Source of the DNA: Desulfogranum marinum
GTDB lineage: Bacteria > Desulfobacterota > Desulfobulbia > Desulfobulbales > Desulfobulbaceae
Assembly (NCBI RefSeq): GCF_016918565.1
Contig: NZ_JAFFQD010000006.1
Coordinates: 1-64,000 of the forward strand
Direction of reading: 5' to 3'
Length of the DNA: 64,000 nt
Position numbers and translations under genes: made by a program. This document shows, one piece after another, positions 27,836-37,457 of the stretch. The first letter of the stretch is position 1, and each line of letters begins with the position of its first letter. A model generated the notes under the pieces. That model saw nothing but the letters and a program-made list of their open reading frames with translations, was not told the DNA's origin and did no database searches.

Positions 27836-28738
27836 ATGAAGATTTTCATTACCGGAGGAACCGGTTTTGTCGGTGCGGCACTGACCGCGCGTTTACTGGA
27901 ACTTGGCCATGAAACCACCATACTCGGCAGCAGCAGTCAATGCCGTCTCCCATCTCACCCACATCTGAACTATATTTCCGCCGATACCAGCAAGCCAGGT
28001 GAATGGCAGCTAAGCGTTGCCGACCACGAAGCCTTTGTCAACCTGGCCGGTCGTTCTGTATTCAATCTCTGGACCGCCAGCTACAAGGAAAAGATTTACA
28101 ATAGCCGTGTACTCACGACCCGTCACTTGGTTGAGGCTATCCCCTCCAATGCAGACACGATCCTGCTCAGCACCTCTGCAGCAGGCTACTATGGTGATGG
28201 AGGCGAACATGAAAAAAGAGAAACAGCTGAGAATGGAACAGACTTTCTGGCCAAAGTATGTCGCGACTGGGAAAATGAGGCTCTCCGAGCAGAGCAAAAG
28301 GGGAGCAGGGTTGCCTTGATGCGGTTTGGTGTGGTCCTTGGTAAAGGAGGCGGTGCGATACAGACCATGAAACTGCCCTTTAAATTTGGCCTTGGAGGAC
28401 CGATCGGTTCTGGAAAACAATGGTTTCCCTGGATCCACCTTGATGACATCATAAACGCCATTCTCTTCATCCTGCTCGGTGATGACATCCATGGCGCCTT
28501 CAACTTTACAGCTCCACAGGCTGTTCGCCAAAAAGAATTTGCTCGTCAACTTGGCCAGGTTATCAATCGTCCGGCATTTCTTCCGACCCCGGCCTTTATA
28601 ATGAAGCTTATCCTTGGAGAATTTGGCGAATCGTTACTCCAGGGACAAAAAACTATTCCCGAGGCCCTTGAAAACCATGGGTACATTTTTTCCTATCCGG
28701 AACTAAAACCCGCGCTGCAGGAGATACTTCGTGGCTGA
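27836..28738 (+). CDS. TIGR01777 epimerase-like NAD(P)-binding protein
   Basis: A 300-residue short-chain dehydrogenase/reductase-like protein of the TIGR01777 (YfcH/SulA-type) family. The start at 27836 has GAGGAGG upstream. The Rossmann motif is MKIFITGGTGFVGAALTARL; the middle has VNLAGRSVF and STSAAGYYGDGG; the C-terminal third carries the DUF1731 segment with family-typical ending (PEALENHGYIFSYPELKPAL). Function is not established in any organism I can name with certainty. It overlaps the next, paralogous gene by 8 nt. Confidence 0.9.
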   Translation: MKIFITGGTGFVGAALTARLLELGHETTILGSSSQCRLPSHPHLNYISADTSKPGEWQLSVADHEAFVNLAGRSVFNLWTASYKEKIYNSRVLTTRHLVEAIPSNADTILLSTSAAGYYGDGGEHEKRETAENGTDFLAKVCRDWENEALRAEQKGSRVALMRFGVVLGKGGGAIQTMKLPFKFGLGGPIGSGKQWFPWIHLDDIINAILFILLGDDIHGAFNFTAPQAVRQKEFARQLGQVINRPAFLPTPAFIMKLILGEFGESLLQGQKTIPEALENHGYIFSYPELKPALQEILRG

Positions 28739-30110
28739 AGACAAAACCTTTACCTACGCCTCCAGCTTTCCCTGTTCCCCGTACGAATTGTACGCCTGGC
28801 ATAGCCGTGAAGGTGCTCTGGAAAGGTTGATTCCTCCCTGGGAAAACACCTCTGTTATTGCCAAACAGGGAGGAATAGCTCCAGGAGGAACCACCACCCT
28901 GAAACTGCATGCAGGCCCCATCCCTTACCAGTGGCACGCACGCCACGTGGAAGACATTCCAGGTGTGATGTTCAAAGACATCCAGCACAAGGGGCCATTT
29001 GCCCGCTGGGAGCACAGCCACTTGTTCTATACCGATCCACAAGGAAGCAAACTGGAAGACAGTATCGTATACAGACTGCCCGTCCACTCGCTCTTGCCCG
29101 ATTTTTCGGAGCGTATGGTTGAGTCCATGCTGGAAAGGATATTTTCTTATCGCCATGCGACGTTGCGAGGTGATATCGAGCTCCATAAAAAATACAGCAG
29201 CAAACCGATGCGCATCCTGATCACCGGAGCCAGCGGTGTCCTAGGCCGGGCGCTCTGCCCTTTACTGACGACAGGCGGCCATCAAGTATGGCGGCTGGTA
29301 AGAAGGACACCAGACCCCGCAAAAAATGAAATATTTTGGAATCCGGAACAGGGTATCATAGACACCAAGGCCCTACCGGAGCTTGACGGGGTAATCCACC
29401 TGGCAGGTGACAATATAGGTGAAGGTCGTTGGAGCGATGCAAAAAAACAGCGGGTGATTGCCAGCCGCGAACAGGGAACAGGGTTGATCGCAAGAACCAT
29501 TGCCGCACTCGCCCATAAGCCTAAGGTCTTGCTCAGTGCGTCTGCAGTCGGGTTTTACGGTGACTGCCAAGATTGCTGCATGCGCGAAGAGGATCTGTCC
29601 GGGACCGATTTTATTTCCGATGTCTGTTCGCTCTGGGAACGATCAGCCACACCTGCCGAACAAGCGGGGATCAGAACGGTTTTTATGCGCATAGGTGTGG
29701 TGCTCAGCCCCAAAGGCGGAGCGCTGCAGCGCCTCCTTGGCACGTCTCCTGTCGGTTTTTTTAAAAGTTTCGGATCAGGCGAGCAGTACATCAGCTGGAT
29801 CAGTATTGATGACATGATATCGGCCATGCTCCATGCCCTGCATTGCGATACCCTTTGCGGACCGGTCAACATTGCGGCCCCGGAACCGGTCACCAATGCC
29901 GCACTGATGCGCACCCTGGCTACGGTCGTGGGACGCCCCCTTTTGCCTGGTATTCCTGCGCGTGCGCTGAAAACGCTGTACGGGCAGATGGCTTCTGAAG
30001 TACTGCTCGGCGGATGTCGGGTTGCAACAGACAAGCTGCAGCAATCGGGTTTTACCTTTCGCCACCCCTCCCTGGAAACCGCCCTGAAAACACTTTTGGG
30101 CAAAAAATAA
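28731..30110 (+). CDS. SRPBCC-TIGR01777 fusion protein
   Basis: A 459-residue two-domain protein started by GTG at 28731, inside the end of the previous gene. Residues 1-150 form a START/SRPBCC ligand-binding domain (FTYASSFPCSPYELYAWH, ERLIPPWE, DSIVYRLPVHSLLPDF). From residue 158 a second TIGR01777 epimerase follows (MRILITGASGVLGRALCPLL, IHLAGDNIGEGRW, SASAVGFYGDCQD), paralogous to the gene just upstream. The SRPBCC part probably binds a hydrophobic ligand; the reaction is unknown. Fusions of this layout are known in the family. Confidence 0.9.
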   Translation: MAEDKTFTYASSFPCSPYELYAWHSREGALERLIPPWENTSVIAKQGGIAPGGTTTLKLHAGPIPYQWHARHVEDIPGVMFKDIQHKGPFARWEHSHLFYTDPQGSKLEDSIVYRLPVHSLLPDFSERMVESMLERIFSYRHATLRGDIELHKKYSSKPMRILITGASGVLGRALCPLLTTGGHQVWRLVRRTPDPAKNEIFWNPEQGIIDTKALPELDGVIHLAGDNIGEGRWSDAKKQRVIASREQGTGLIARTIAALAHKPKVLLSASAVGFYGDCQDCCMREEDLSGTDFISDVCSLWERSATPAEQAGIRTVFMRIGVVLSPKGGALQRLLGTSPVGFFKSFGSGEQYISWISIDDMISAMLHALHCDTLCGPVNIAAPEPVTNAALMRTLATVVGRPLLPGIPARALKTLYGQMASEVLLGGCRVATDKLQQSGFTFRHPSLETALKTLLGKK

Positions 30111-30139
30111 TCTCAACATCATATCGGAAGTTAATAACA

Positions 30140-31294
30140 GTGAGCTGGAAACTGAAATCATTACTGTTGGCCATGATGACCATCGCCCTTGGCTGTGGGT
30201 TTCTTCATCATCTGGTTGCCCCTGAAATACTCAATTTTGAACGACTGCATATCTTTCTTTTCAACCTTTGCAGCGGCGGGACACTCCTCATTTATTTTAC
30301 CGAGGATAAACCCCAACTCTCCAAACGAGGCCAGGTTTTTCTCGGCTTGGCACTTGCTTTTGCCTTTTGTGCCTTCATGCAGTGGTATATCCCAGCATTG
30401 ATCATTCCGCTCTGCCTCGCCGTAATTACGGAGAAGGTGCGAATGACCCACTTTGACTGCTGTTTCCCAAGAGCATTATTTTCGCGACAGGAAAGTGTGG
30501 CCAGAAAATTTCACCAGGCAGCGCTGCTCTGCCTTTCCCTGGCCTTGATCTTTTCCAGCCCAGTGATTCTCAACTCTGTCTACCTGCACTGGTTCACTAT
30601 TGAAAAACTAAAGCTCGACACTTTTTTTCTTGGCTTTTCTTTCCCGATTTCCCTGATCTCCATGTCAGTCATTTTTTCGCTTATGAGAAATGACGGCATC
30701 CAAATCACTGCAGTATTTAAGGAAGCAGCCTTCTGGACCATTAATCTGGGCGTTATCATTTTTTTTCTATTTATTCTTGCAGAATTTTTTATTTCTCAAG
30801 TGGTAATAGCGACCATTCTTTTTCTGGCAGTTGTCTATATTCTCTACCTCTATTGGCAAAAAGGTATACGACTACAGCAAAAAACTTTCCTCACCTCCGG
30901 CATCATGTTTCTGCTCATCACCTCTATAACCGGGATTGCCTATATCCTGCTGTCATTTTCCCAATATTATACACAAGAGATCAGCCACCCGTTACTGCGG
31001 CTCCATGCCTTTACCGCACTCTACGGATGGAACCTCAGTGGTATGGCCGTAATCAGTCGGCATGCGGATTTTCCTATCCAGCTCCACTCGCAAAAGCTAA
31101 TAATCCTCCACTGGGTAACAGTCTTCATTCTTTGCCCTCTTGGTTACTTCTTTCCTCTTTATGCCATCTTGGCCGTAGTTTGTTACTGCTGGCTGCTGGT
31201 GATCCTCTTTTTCAATCACAGTACGGTTGATAAACGATTGGTCTTTGTCGAAGACGAGGTGTTGGCTGCACCCACACAAACACCTCAAACCTGA
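30140..31294 (+). CDS. polytopic membrane protein of unknown function
   Basis: A 384-residue integral membrane protein with about ten hydrophobic segments and almost no soluble domain. GTG at 30140 with GGAAG nine bases upstream gives a sensible N-terminus (SWKLKSLLLAMMTIALGCGF); an earlier in-frame start at 30014 would overlap the preceding gene by nearly 100 bases. Histidines in membrane segments (LHHLVAPE, LLRLHAFTALYGWNLSGM) are notable. I do not recognise a family. It ends the plus-strand run beginning at 24636 and is followed, after 156 bases, by a terminator. Confidence 0.7.
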   Translation: MSWKLKSLLLAMMTIALGCGFLHHLVAPEILNFERLHIFLFNLCSGGTLLIYFTEDKPQLSKRGQVFLGLALAFAFCAFMQWYIPALIIPLCLAVITEKVRMTHFDCCFPRALFSRQESVARKFHQAALLCLSLALIFSSPVILNSVYLHWFTIEKLKLDTFFLGFSFPISLISMSVIFSLMRNDGIQITAVFKEAAFWTINLGVIIFFLFILAEFFISQVVIATILFLAVVYILYLYWQKGIRLQQKTFLTSGIMFLLITSITGIAYILLSFSQYYTQEISHPLLRLHAFTALYGWNLSGMAVISRHADFPIQLHSQKLIILHWVTVFILCPLGYFFPLYAILAVVCYCWLLVILFFNHSTVDKRLVFVEDEVLAAPTQTPQT

Positions 31295-31450
31295 TGTTAC
31301 GTGTTCGGTGAGTTGATGGTGCCTTACAAACCTCAGTTTATAAGATCACAACTCATCGAAAAAGACCCTTTCCCACCTCCTTCATTGTTAGGCCCCTCTA
31401 AAATCAATTAAACTTATCTTATTGTATCAATTCAATTTATCTGAGCTCTC
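31295..31450. other. short AT-rich spacer
   Basis: No gene or clear structure was seen between the membrane protein stop and the terminator hairpin. Confidence 0.4.
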
Positions 31451-31478
31451 CATCACCACTTAGCGGTGATTTTTTTTC
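31451..31478 (+). terminator. intrinsic terminator before the hydrogenase locus
   Basis: ATCACC, a 7-nt loop and GGTGAT are followed at once by eight Ts. This would end transcription of the lipid/epimerase run and insulate the hydrogenase operon. Confidence 0.8.
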
Positions 31479-31583
31479 ACACCACGTATTTTCCTGCCTT
31501 CTCCAACACAGCAATTCAAAATCCTTCAATAGGAATCAATAGTTGTCACCATTTCGGAAAACTTAGATTTTCGATATGCGAAT

Positions 31584-31630
31584 TGTGCAAAGTGTAAACA
31601 TTGCATATTTGCAACAAAAATCGCTTGCAT
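31584..31630 (+). promoter_or_regulatory. cluster of TTGCA/TGCAA motifs upstream of the hydrogenase operon
   Basis: Within 47 bases lie GTGCAA (31585), TTGCA (31601), TTTGCAA (31608) and TTGCA (31625), some at roughly helical spacing, in an AT-rich stretch about 75-120 bases before the first gene. This is a candidate operator or promoter region. No confident sigma-70 or sigma-54 promoter could be assigned. Confidence 0.3.
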
Positions 31631-31704
31631 AGCTTCCAGGATGGTACTATACGAGATAAATTCTACACCACACCAACCAGTTTGACTGCATGAGTAGGAG
31701 AAAA

Positions 31705-32265
31705 ATGGCATCCTTTCCAGACAGTTTACACAATAAGCACACCGTAGATTTCACTTCTGCTTTCCCTGTAGAAAAATTTACAGCCCCTGATGTTGTTATT
31801 TTTGGCTGCGGAAACATCTATCTTGGTGACGACGGTTTTGGGCCGGCTGTTATCAACGCTTTAAACAAAGACAACGCTCTCCCGGAAAAGGTTGAGGCAA
31901 TAGATGCCGGAACATCGATTCGAGACCAGCTCTTTGATTTTCTGCTGGCCGAAACACTACGCCCGAAACATATCATCATTGTTGACTCCATAGACCGCGA
32001 AGACCGGCAACCGGGCGAGGTTTTCACTATCGACCCGGATGCCATTCCCGCCCAGAAAATACACGATTTTTCCCTCCATCAGTTCCCGACCGTCAATATG
32101 CTGCAGGAACTGCAGGAGTTTACCAAGGTGAAGGTTTCAATTGTTGTAGCTCAAATCAGCGAACCGGCAGAAGAGGTTACTGAGGGCCTCTCACTGGATA
32201 TACAACAGGCAGTGCCGACTGCCTGCAACTTGATAATGGACATTGTGTCTGCGACTCACAAATGA
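31705..32265 (+). CDS. hydrogenase maturation protease
   Basis: A 186-residue HycI/HoxW-type endopeptidase that removes the C-terminal tail of the NiFe large subunit after nickel insertion. The N-terminal motif IFGCGNIYLGDDGFGPAVI carries the first conserved acidic metal ligand; EAIDAGTSIRDQL and IIIVDSIDREDRQPGEV follow. The ATG at 31705 has AGGAG four bases upstream. It is the first gene of the hydrogenase-Hdr operon, and its substrate is presumably the [NiFeSe] large subunit encoded at 38381-39832, whose tail becomes visible only when UGA is read through. Confidence 0.9.
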   Translation: MASFPDSLHNKHTVDFTSAFPVEKFTAPDVVIFGCGNIYLGDDGFGPAVINALNKDNALPEKVEAIDAGTSIRDQLFDFLLAETLRPKHIIIVDSIDREDRQPGEVFTIDPDAIPAQKIHDFSLHQFPTVNMLQELQEFTKVKVSIVVAQISEPAEEVTEGLSLDIQQAVPTACNLIMDIVSATHK

Positions 32266-32277
32266 GGTGACAGTACT

Positions 32278-33765
32278 ATGATGTATGAATTCAAAGCGTC
32301 TGATCTGGCCGAGGAAATTGGTGTTCGCCGCAACACCATCCGCGACTGGATCAGGACTGGGACCATACCGGCCAAAGAAGGGCCTGGAAAACGCTACATG
32401 ATGGATGTTGCTGAGTACATTAAACTCTGCGACAAATTCGGTCGTGTACCCAAGGTTGATGTCAACATGGCCATTGAGGTCGAAGAAATTAAGTCTCTGG
32501 CGGAAATGGAGAACGGCAACCATGCCATTGACCTCAACAACCGAAAAACAGACAGCCTTTATACGGATCCTTCCTGGGCCGATGCCTGCCTGACATGCGG
32601 CACCTGCGCCAGCGCCTGTCCCATTGCAGGCGTTGATGACCTTGATCCCCGCAAAATAGTACGCATGGCTATGTTTGGCCTGGAAGACGAGCTAGTTGAT
32701 TCCACCTGGCCATGGAAATGTACCATGTGCGCCAAGTGCGAAAACGCTTGTCCCATGAACATTGAAATCGTTGCCCTCATGCGGAAGCTGCGCTCCAAAA
32801 GGGAACGTGACAAGGTGCCGGGGCCGATCCACAAAGGTGTTGCCACCTGCCTTGAGCGAGGGAATAATCTTGGCATTCCAAAAGATGATTTTCTGTTTTT
32901 GCTGGAAGATCTCGCGGAAGAAATGCAGGAAGAAGGGTGCCCTGGGTTTACAGTCCCAGTCGACAAAAAAGGTGCTCGCCTGTTGGTAACCATCAACTCC
33001 AAGGAACCTTTTGCCGAACCCGATGACATGAAGTTCTGGTGGAAAATTTTCCACACCGCAAAAGAGGACTGGACAGTTGCCAGTGAAAACTGGGAAGGCG
33101 TGAACTGGGGTCTTTTTTCCGGTGACGATAAGTCGCAAAAAATCATTGTCGGCAGAATTGTCGACAATATAGAGAAACTCGGCTGCGAAGCCCTTCTCCT
33201 CCCCGAATGAGGCCATGCATACTTCGCGACCCGGTCTGGGTTGCAAAAATGGTTTCCTGAAGTACTCGAAAAAATCAAAATATACTCAGTCTTCGACCTG
33301 ATGCTTGAATACATCCAATCCGGTCAGATTACCCTCAGCCAAGATTTCCATACCATGAAAGCTACCTATCACGATCCCTGCAACTACGGCAGGAAATCGG
33401 AAAAGGCTTTTGGTTACGGGTATTACGAGGAAGGCAGAATCATTACCAAGGAATGCTGTGCTGACTTCCAGGACATGGAACCTAACCGTGAATTCAATTA
33501 CTGCTGTGGAGCCGGCGGCGGTGCCTGGGCACTCCCATATAATGCAGAACGCATTTTTTATGGCAGGGTCAAGGCAAGACAGATTGAAGACACCGGCGCA
33601 GAACTTGTCATTGCTCCCTGTCACAACTGCAGGGATCAGCTCATGAAATCCCTGAACAAAGAGTTCGATCTTGGAATCGAAGTCAAATATCTCTGGGAAC
33701 TGGTTGCTGACTCACTGGTCGTTCCCGGCCAGGAAGTGGAAGCTGATAAGGAAACAGCCGAATAA
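32278..33765 (+). CDS. HTH-HdrC-HdrB/D-like iron-sulfur selenoprotein
   Basis: Read through the in-frame UGA at 33208-33210 this is a 495-residue protein with selenocysteine at position 311 (LLPE-U-GHAY, where relatives have Cys). Residues 1-60 form a MerR/excisionase-type helix-turn-helix (ASDLAEEIGVRRNTIRDWIR, then GTIPAKEGPGKRYMM). Residues 100-165 carry two 4Fe-4S motifs (CLTCGTCASACP, CTMCAKCENACP) as in HdrC. From about 300 lie CCG-domain cysteines (YHDPC, NYCCGAGGG, APCHNC) as in HdrB/HdrD, the site of disulfide or other two-electron chemistry. Located between the maturation protease and hdrA, it would be the catalytic Hdr module. The HTH fusion is unusual. Without readthrough the protein would lack the whole CCG region. 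Confidence 0.93.
33226..33244 (+). promoter_or_regulatory. bacterial SECIS-like hairpin in the HdrB/D-like gene
   Basis: GCGACCC, loop GGTCT, GGGTTGC form a 7-bp stem (one G-U pair). The loop starts 22 nt after the UGA. The GGUCU loop is the same as that of the Escherichia coli fdhF SECIS, where it is bound by SelB. Confidence 0.85.
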
Positions 33766-33794
33766 TATTCGAAGTTACTATGGAGGAAATAACG

Positions 33795-36700
33795 GTGTCT
33801 CAAAATCAAACTGTCGGATCAGTCATGGTCGTTGGGGGCGGGGTTGCAGGAATGCAGTCAGCGCTTGACCTCGCCAACTCCGGTTACTTTGTCTATCTGC
33901 TGGAAAACAGCGGGGCTATTGGCGGTGCCATGGCCCAACTGGACAAGACGTTTCCCACCAACGACTGCGCGATGTGAATAATCGCGCCAAAATTGGTTGA
34001 GTGCGGTCGGCACTTAAATATACAACTGATGACCTTATCTGAGGTCATGGACGTCAAGGGCAGCGAAGGAGATTTTTCCGTAACCGTCAAGGAATCTCCC
34101 CGCTATGTGGATATGGACAAATGTATTGCCTGTGGTGAATGCGCGATAAAATGTCCTAAAAAAGTTACAGACGAATACAACGCCGGTACAGGCAAGCGTA
34201 AGGCCATCTATGTTAAATACTCCCAGGCTGTCCCTCTCAAATACCAGATAGATCCGGACAACTGTATCTATCTGAACAAACCGGGCCGCTGTGGTGCCTG
34301 TGAAAAGGTCTGCCCGGCAGGAGCCATCAACTTTGATGATAAAGAAAAAATCCACGAAATTAACGTGGGCTCGATCATCATGGCACCAGGATTTCAGGCC
34401 TTTAACCCCAGCGAGGCTAACATCTGGGGCTATGGCAAGTATCCAAATGTCATCACCACCATGCAGCTTGAGCGGTACTGTTCAGCAACGGGGCCGACCG
34501 AAGGGCATCTGATTCGTCCCTCCGACGGCAAACCCGCCCGTAAGGTTGCTTTCCTGCAATGTATCGGCAGCCGCGACGAGAATAAATGCGGCAATGGCTA
34601 CTGCTCTTCGGTTTGCTGTATGTATGCCATCAAAGAGGCTGTTATTGCCAAGGATCATGCGCCAGGCCTGGAAACCAGTATCTTTTTCATGGACATGCGA
34701 ACCCATGGTAAAGATTTTGACCGCTACTATGAAAAGGCAAAACAGGATTCGGGTGTCCGTTTTATCCGGAGTCGAATCCATGGAGTCGAGCCTGTCAACG
34801 CAGAAGGTGACCTCAGGGTTCACTATATAAACGAAGATGGTCGCCAGATTGAGGAATTCTACGACATGGTCGTGCTTTCGGTTGGCCTTGAAACCCCAAA
34901 AGAGGTGGTCAACCTTGCCGACAACCTGGGCATAGCCATGACCAGCGGCAACTTTGCCCAGACCTCCAACTTCCTGCCGGTACTCACCTCAAAGCCGGGT
35001 ATTTTCACCTGCGGCGCCTTTGCCGGGCCCAAGGATATTCCGCAATCGGTTATGGAAGGCTCTGCTGCCGCAGCTGGTGCTGCTCAGTTACTGAGCAATT
35101 CCAGAGGCAGCCTTACCCAGCAGCAGACCTTTCCCCAAGAGCGTGACATAAGTAACGAAGAAACCGCAGTTGGCGTCTTTGTCTGTCATTGCGGATCCAA
35201 TATCGCCGGCGTTGTGGATGTTGAGAACGTTGCCGCCTATGCAGAAACACTGCCAGGTGTCGTCTACGTAGAGCGTAACCTCTTTTCCTGCTCCCAGGAC
35301 ACCCAGGACCAAATGGCAAAACGGATCAGGGAAAAGGGACTGAACAGGATTGTGGTTGCAGCCTGTACCCCACGTACCCATGAACCGCTTTTCCGGGAGA
35401 CCCTGAAAGAAGCAGGGATCAATGAATACCTGTTTGAGATGGCCAATATCCGTAACCAGAACTCCTGGGTCCACGGGGCTGAGCCGAAAAAGGCCACTCA
35501 GAAAGCAAAAGATCTGATCCGGATGGCAGTGGCCAAGGTCCTTCCCCAAAAGCCACTTTACCAACTGTCGGTTGATGTCAATCAAACCGCACTGGTCATT
35601 GGTGGCGGTCTTGCAGGAATGACCTCGGCCCTTAACCTGGCAGATCAGGGATACCCTGTCCACCTGGTTGAGAAAACTGACCAACTGTGCGGCTTTGCCA
35701 AAAGGCTTGACCGCACCTGGCAGGGTGAAGATATCCAGCCGCAACTCGCCCAGTTGACCCAGCGTATCGACGAACATCATAACATCACCCTGCACATGGA
35801 AGCAGAAGTGAGCGCTGTGGAAGGGTTTATCGGTAACTTTAAAACCACGGTGCAGAAGAAAGACGGTGCAACCGTAACCATTGACCACGGAGCTGGTGTT
35901 ATAGCTACCGGTGGAAAACGTTACCGACCAGTGACGGAATATGGTTACGGCAAGCTGAAAGGAGTTTATACCGGCATTGAGTTTGATGTTGCCCGCCGCG
36001 TTGGTGATAAAAACACCAAATCCGTCAAATCGGTGGTCTTTATCCAGTGCGTCGGCTCCAGGCAGACTGACAGGTTGTATTGTTCAAAGGTCTGCTGTAC
36101 CCACTCCATTGCAACGGCGATCAAGCTCAAGCGTGAAGATCCAAGCAGGCAAATCTATATCCTGTATCGTGACATCCGCTCCTATGGAGAGCGCGAGGCA
36201 TTGTATAAAAAAGCACGCGAAATGGGTGTTCTTTTTATCAATTACGAACTGTACGGTGCACCTGAAGTCAAACAGGATGCAGAGCACGGTCTCCGAGTCA
36301 AGGTGATGGACCATGTCCTACACCGACCGGTATCCATCCAGGCAGACGCAGTAGTGCTGGCCGAGGCCATTCTGGCTAACCCCGACGCCAAAAAGATCGG
36401 CACCCTGTTTAAATTGCCGGTGGACGGTGACGGCTTTTTCCAGGAAGCGCACGCTAAACTGCGCCCGGTTGATTTTGCAACAGAAGGGCTGTTTGTAGCC
36501 GGCCTTGCCCACTATCCCAAGCCTGTGGAGGAATCCATTTCCCAGGCCATGGCAGCGGCAGCAAGAGCGGCGACAGTGCTTTCCAAGCAGTCCATCAACC
36601 TGGAGGCCATCAAGGCTGAAGTGGTCAAGGAAAACTGTGATGGTTGCGCTCTTTGTATAGATGTCTGCCCTTACCATGCGATCAGTCTGACCGAATCTAC

Positions 36701-36860
36701 CAATGAGGAAGGTATTACTTCCAAGCGGGTGACGGTTAACAAGGCTAAATGCAAGGGTTGCGGTCTCTGTCAGGGCACCTGCCCCAAACGGGGAATTAAT
36801 GTGGCCGGCTTTACCCTTGATCAAATTCGAGAACAGGTTGTGGCGGCGCTGGAAGTATAA
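33795..36860 (+). CDS. hdrA: heterodisulfide reductase subunit A, long selenocysteine form
   Basis: Read through UGA at 33975-33977 this is a 1021-residue HdrA with selenocysteine at position 61 (NDCAM-U-IIAPKLV, where other HdrA have Cys). GTG at 33795 is the better start: GGAGG lies eight bases upstream, overlapping an ATG at 33780. It holds an N-terminal FAD/cluster region (VVGGGVAGMQSAL), ferredoxin motifs (CIACGECAIKCP, CGACEKVCPAG), a second FAD half (VIGGGLAGMTSAL) and C-terminal ferredoxin motifs (CDGCALCIDVCP, CKGCGLCQGTCP). This duplicated HdrA is the flavin bifurcation hub linking the hydrogenase, via MvhD, to the HdrB-like module. Confidence 0.96.
33999..34015 (+). promoter_or_regulatory. 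bacterial SECIS-like hairpin in hdrA
   Basis: GAGTGC, loop GGTCG, GCACTT form a 6-bp stem with one terminal G-U pair. The loop begins 27 nt after the UGA and carries the same GGUC core as the hairpin in the preceding gene. Confidence 0.82.
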
Positions 36861-37029
36861 CGACCAGAACAGTGTTGCACCAATCACCGAACTATGGATC
36901 CGCAACAAGTGAACCAGTAAGCGTCATGGATAATATCGACGTACCGGATACCGAGATATTCTCCATGTTGCCGCTGGGGAGTTTAATGCACTTACCCAGC
37001 AGATCCATTTACTTTATGAGGAGCAAATT

Positions 37030-37446
37030 ATGAGTTTCGAGCCGAAAATAATCGCCTTTTGCTGCAACTGGTGTTCCTACGCCGCTGCAGACCTGGCGGG
37101 GATATCGCGCATGGAATATCCTTCCAACGTGAGGATTGTGCGCGTGATGTGCTCTGGGATGGTTCACCCGGAGACCGTCCTGGAATCTTTTGAACTCGGC
37201 GCAGACGGGGTCATGGTTCTTGGCTGACACCTCGGTGAATGTCATTACCTGGATGGTAATTATAAAGCTATGACCCGCTCGGAAATGATCAGTACTCTGC
37301 TGGAGGACTACAACATAGACCCCAAGAGATTTCAAATCAGTTGGGTGTCCTCTGCCGAACCTGATAAATTCGTTGCTGCAGTCAAAGAAGTAACAGGCCG
37401 CGTGAAAAAACTTGGCCCTGTCAAAGCAACCGAAACAGCAAAATAA
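37030..37446 (+). CDS. mvhD: MvhD/VhuD-type [2Fe-2S] electron-transfer subunit, selenoprotein
   Basis: Read through UGA at 37225-37227 it is a 138-residue MvhD with selenocysteine at position 66 (VMVLG-U-HLGECHY, a Cys in most relatives). Other cluster cysteines are in [15 protein letters not shown] and VRVMCSGMV. MvhD binds a [2Fe-2S] cluster and passes electrons from hydrogenase to HdrA. The ATG is preceded by GAGGAG. A 169-bp gap separates it from hdrA and 11 bases from mvhG. Methanogen VhuD has Sec at an equivalent site, as I recall the family. Confidence 0.95.
37244..37260 (+). promoter_or_regulatory. bacterial SECIS-like hairpin in mvhD
   Basis: ATTACC, loop TGGAT, GGTAAT form a perfect 6-bp stem. 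The loop starts 22 nt after the UGA. Confidence 0.82.
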
Positions 37447-37457
37447 GGAGGCATAAC

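Noticed and set aside
36926-37030. A 34-codon frame between hdrA and mvhD
   Set aside because: No ribosome-binding site, no recognisable features, and it runs into the mvhD ribosome-binding site.
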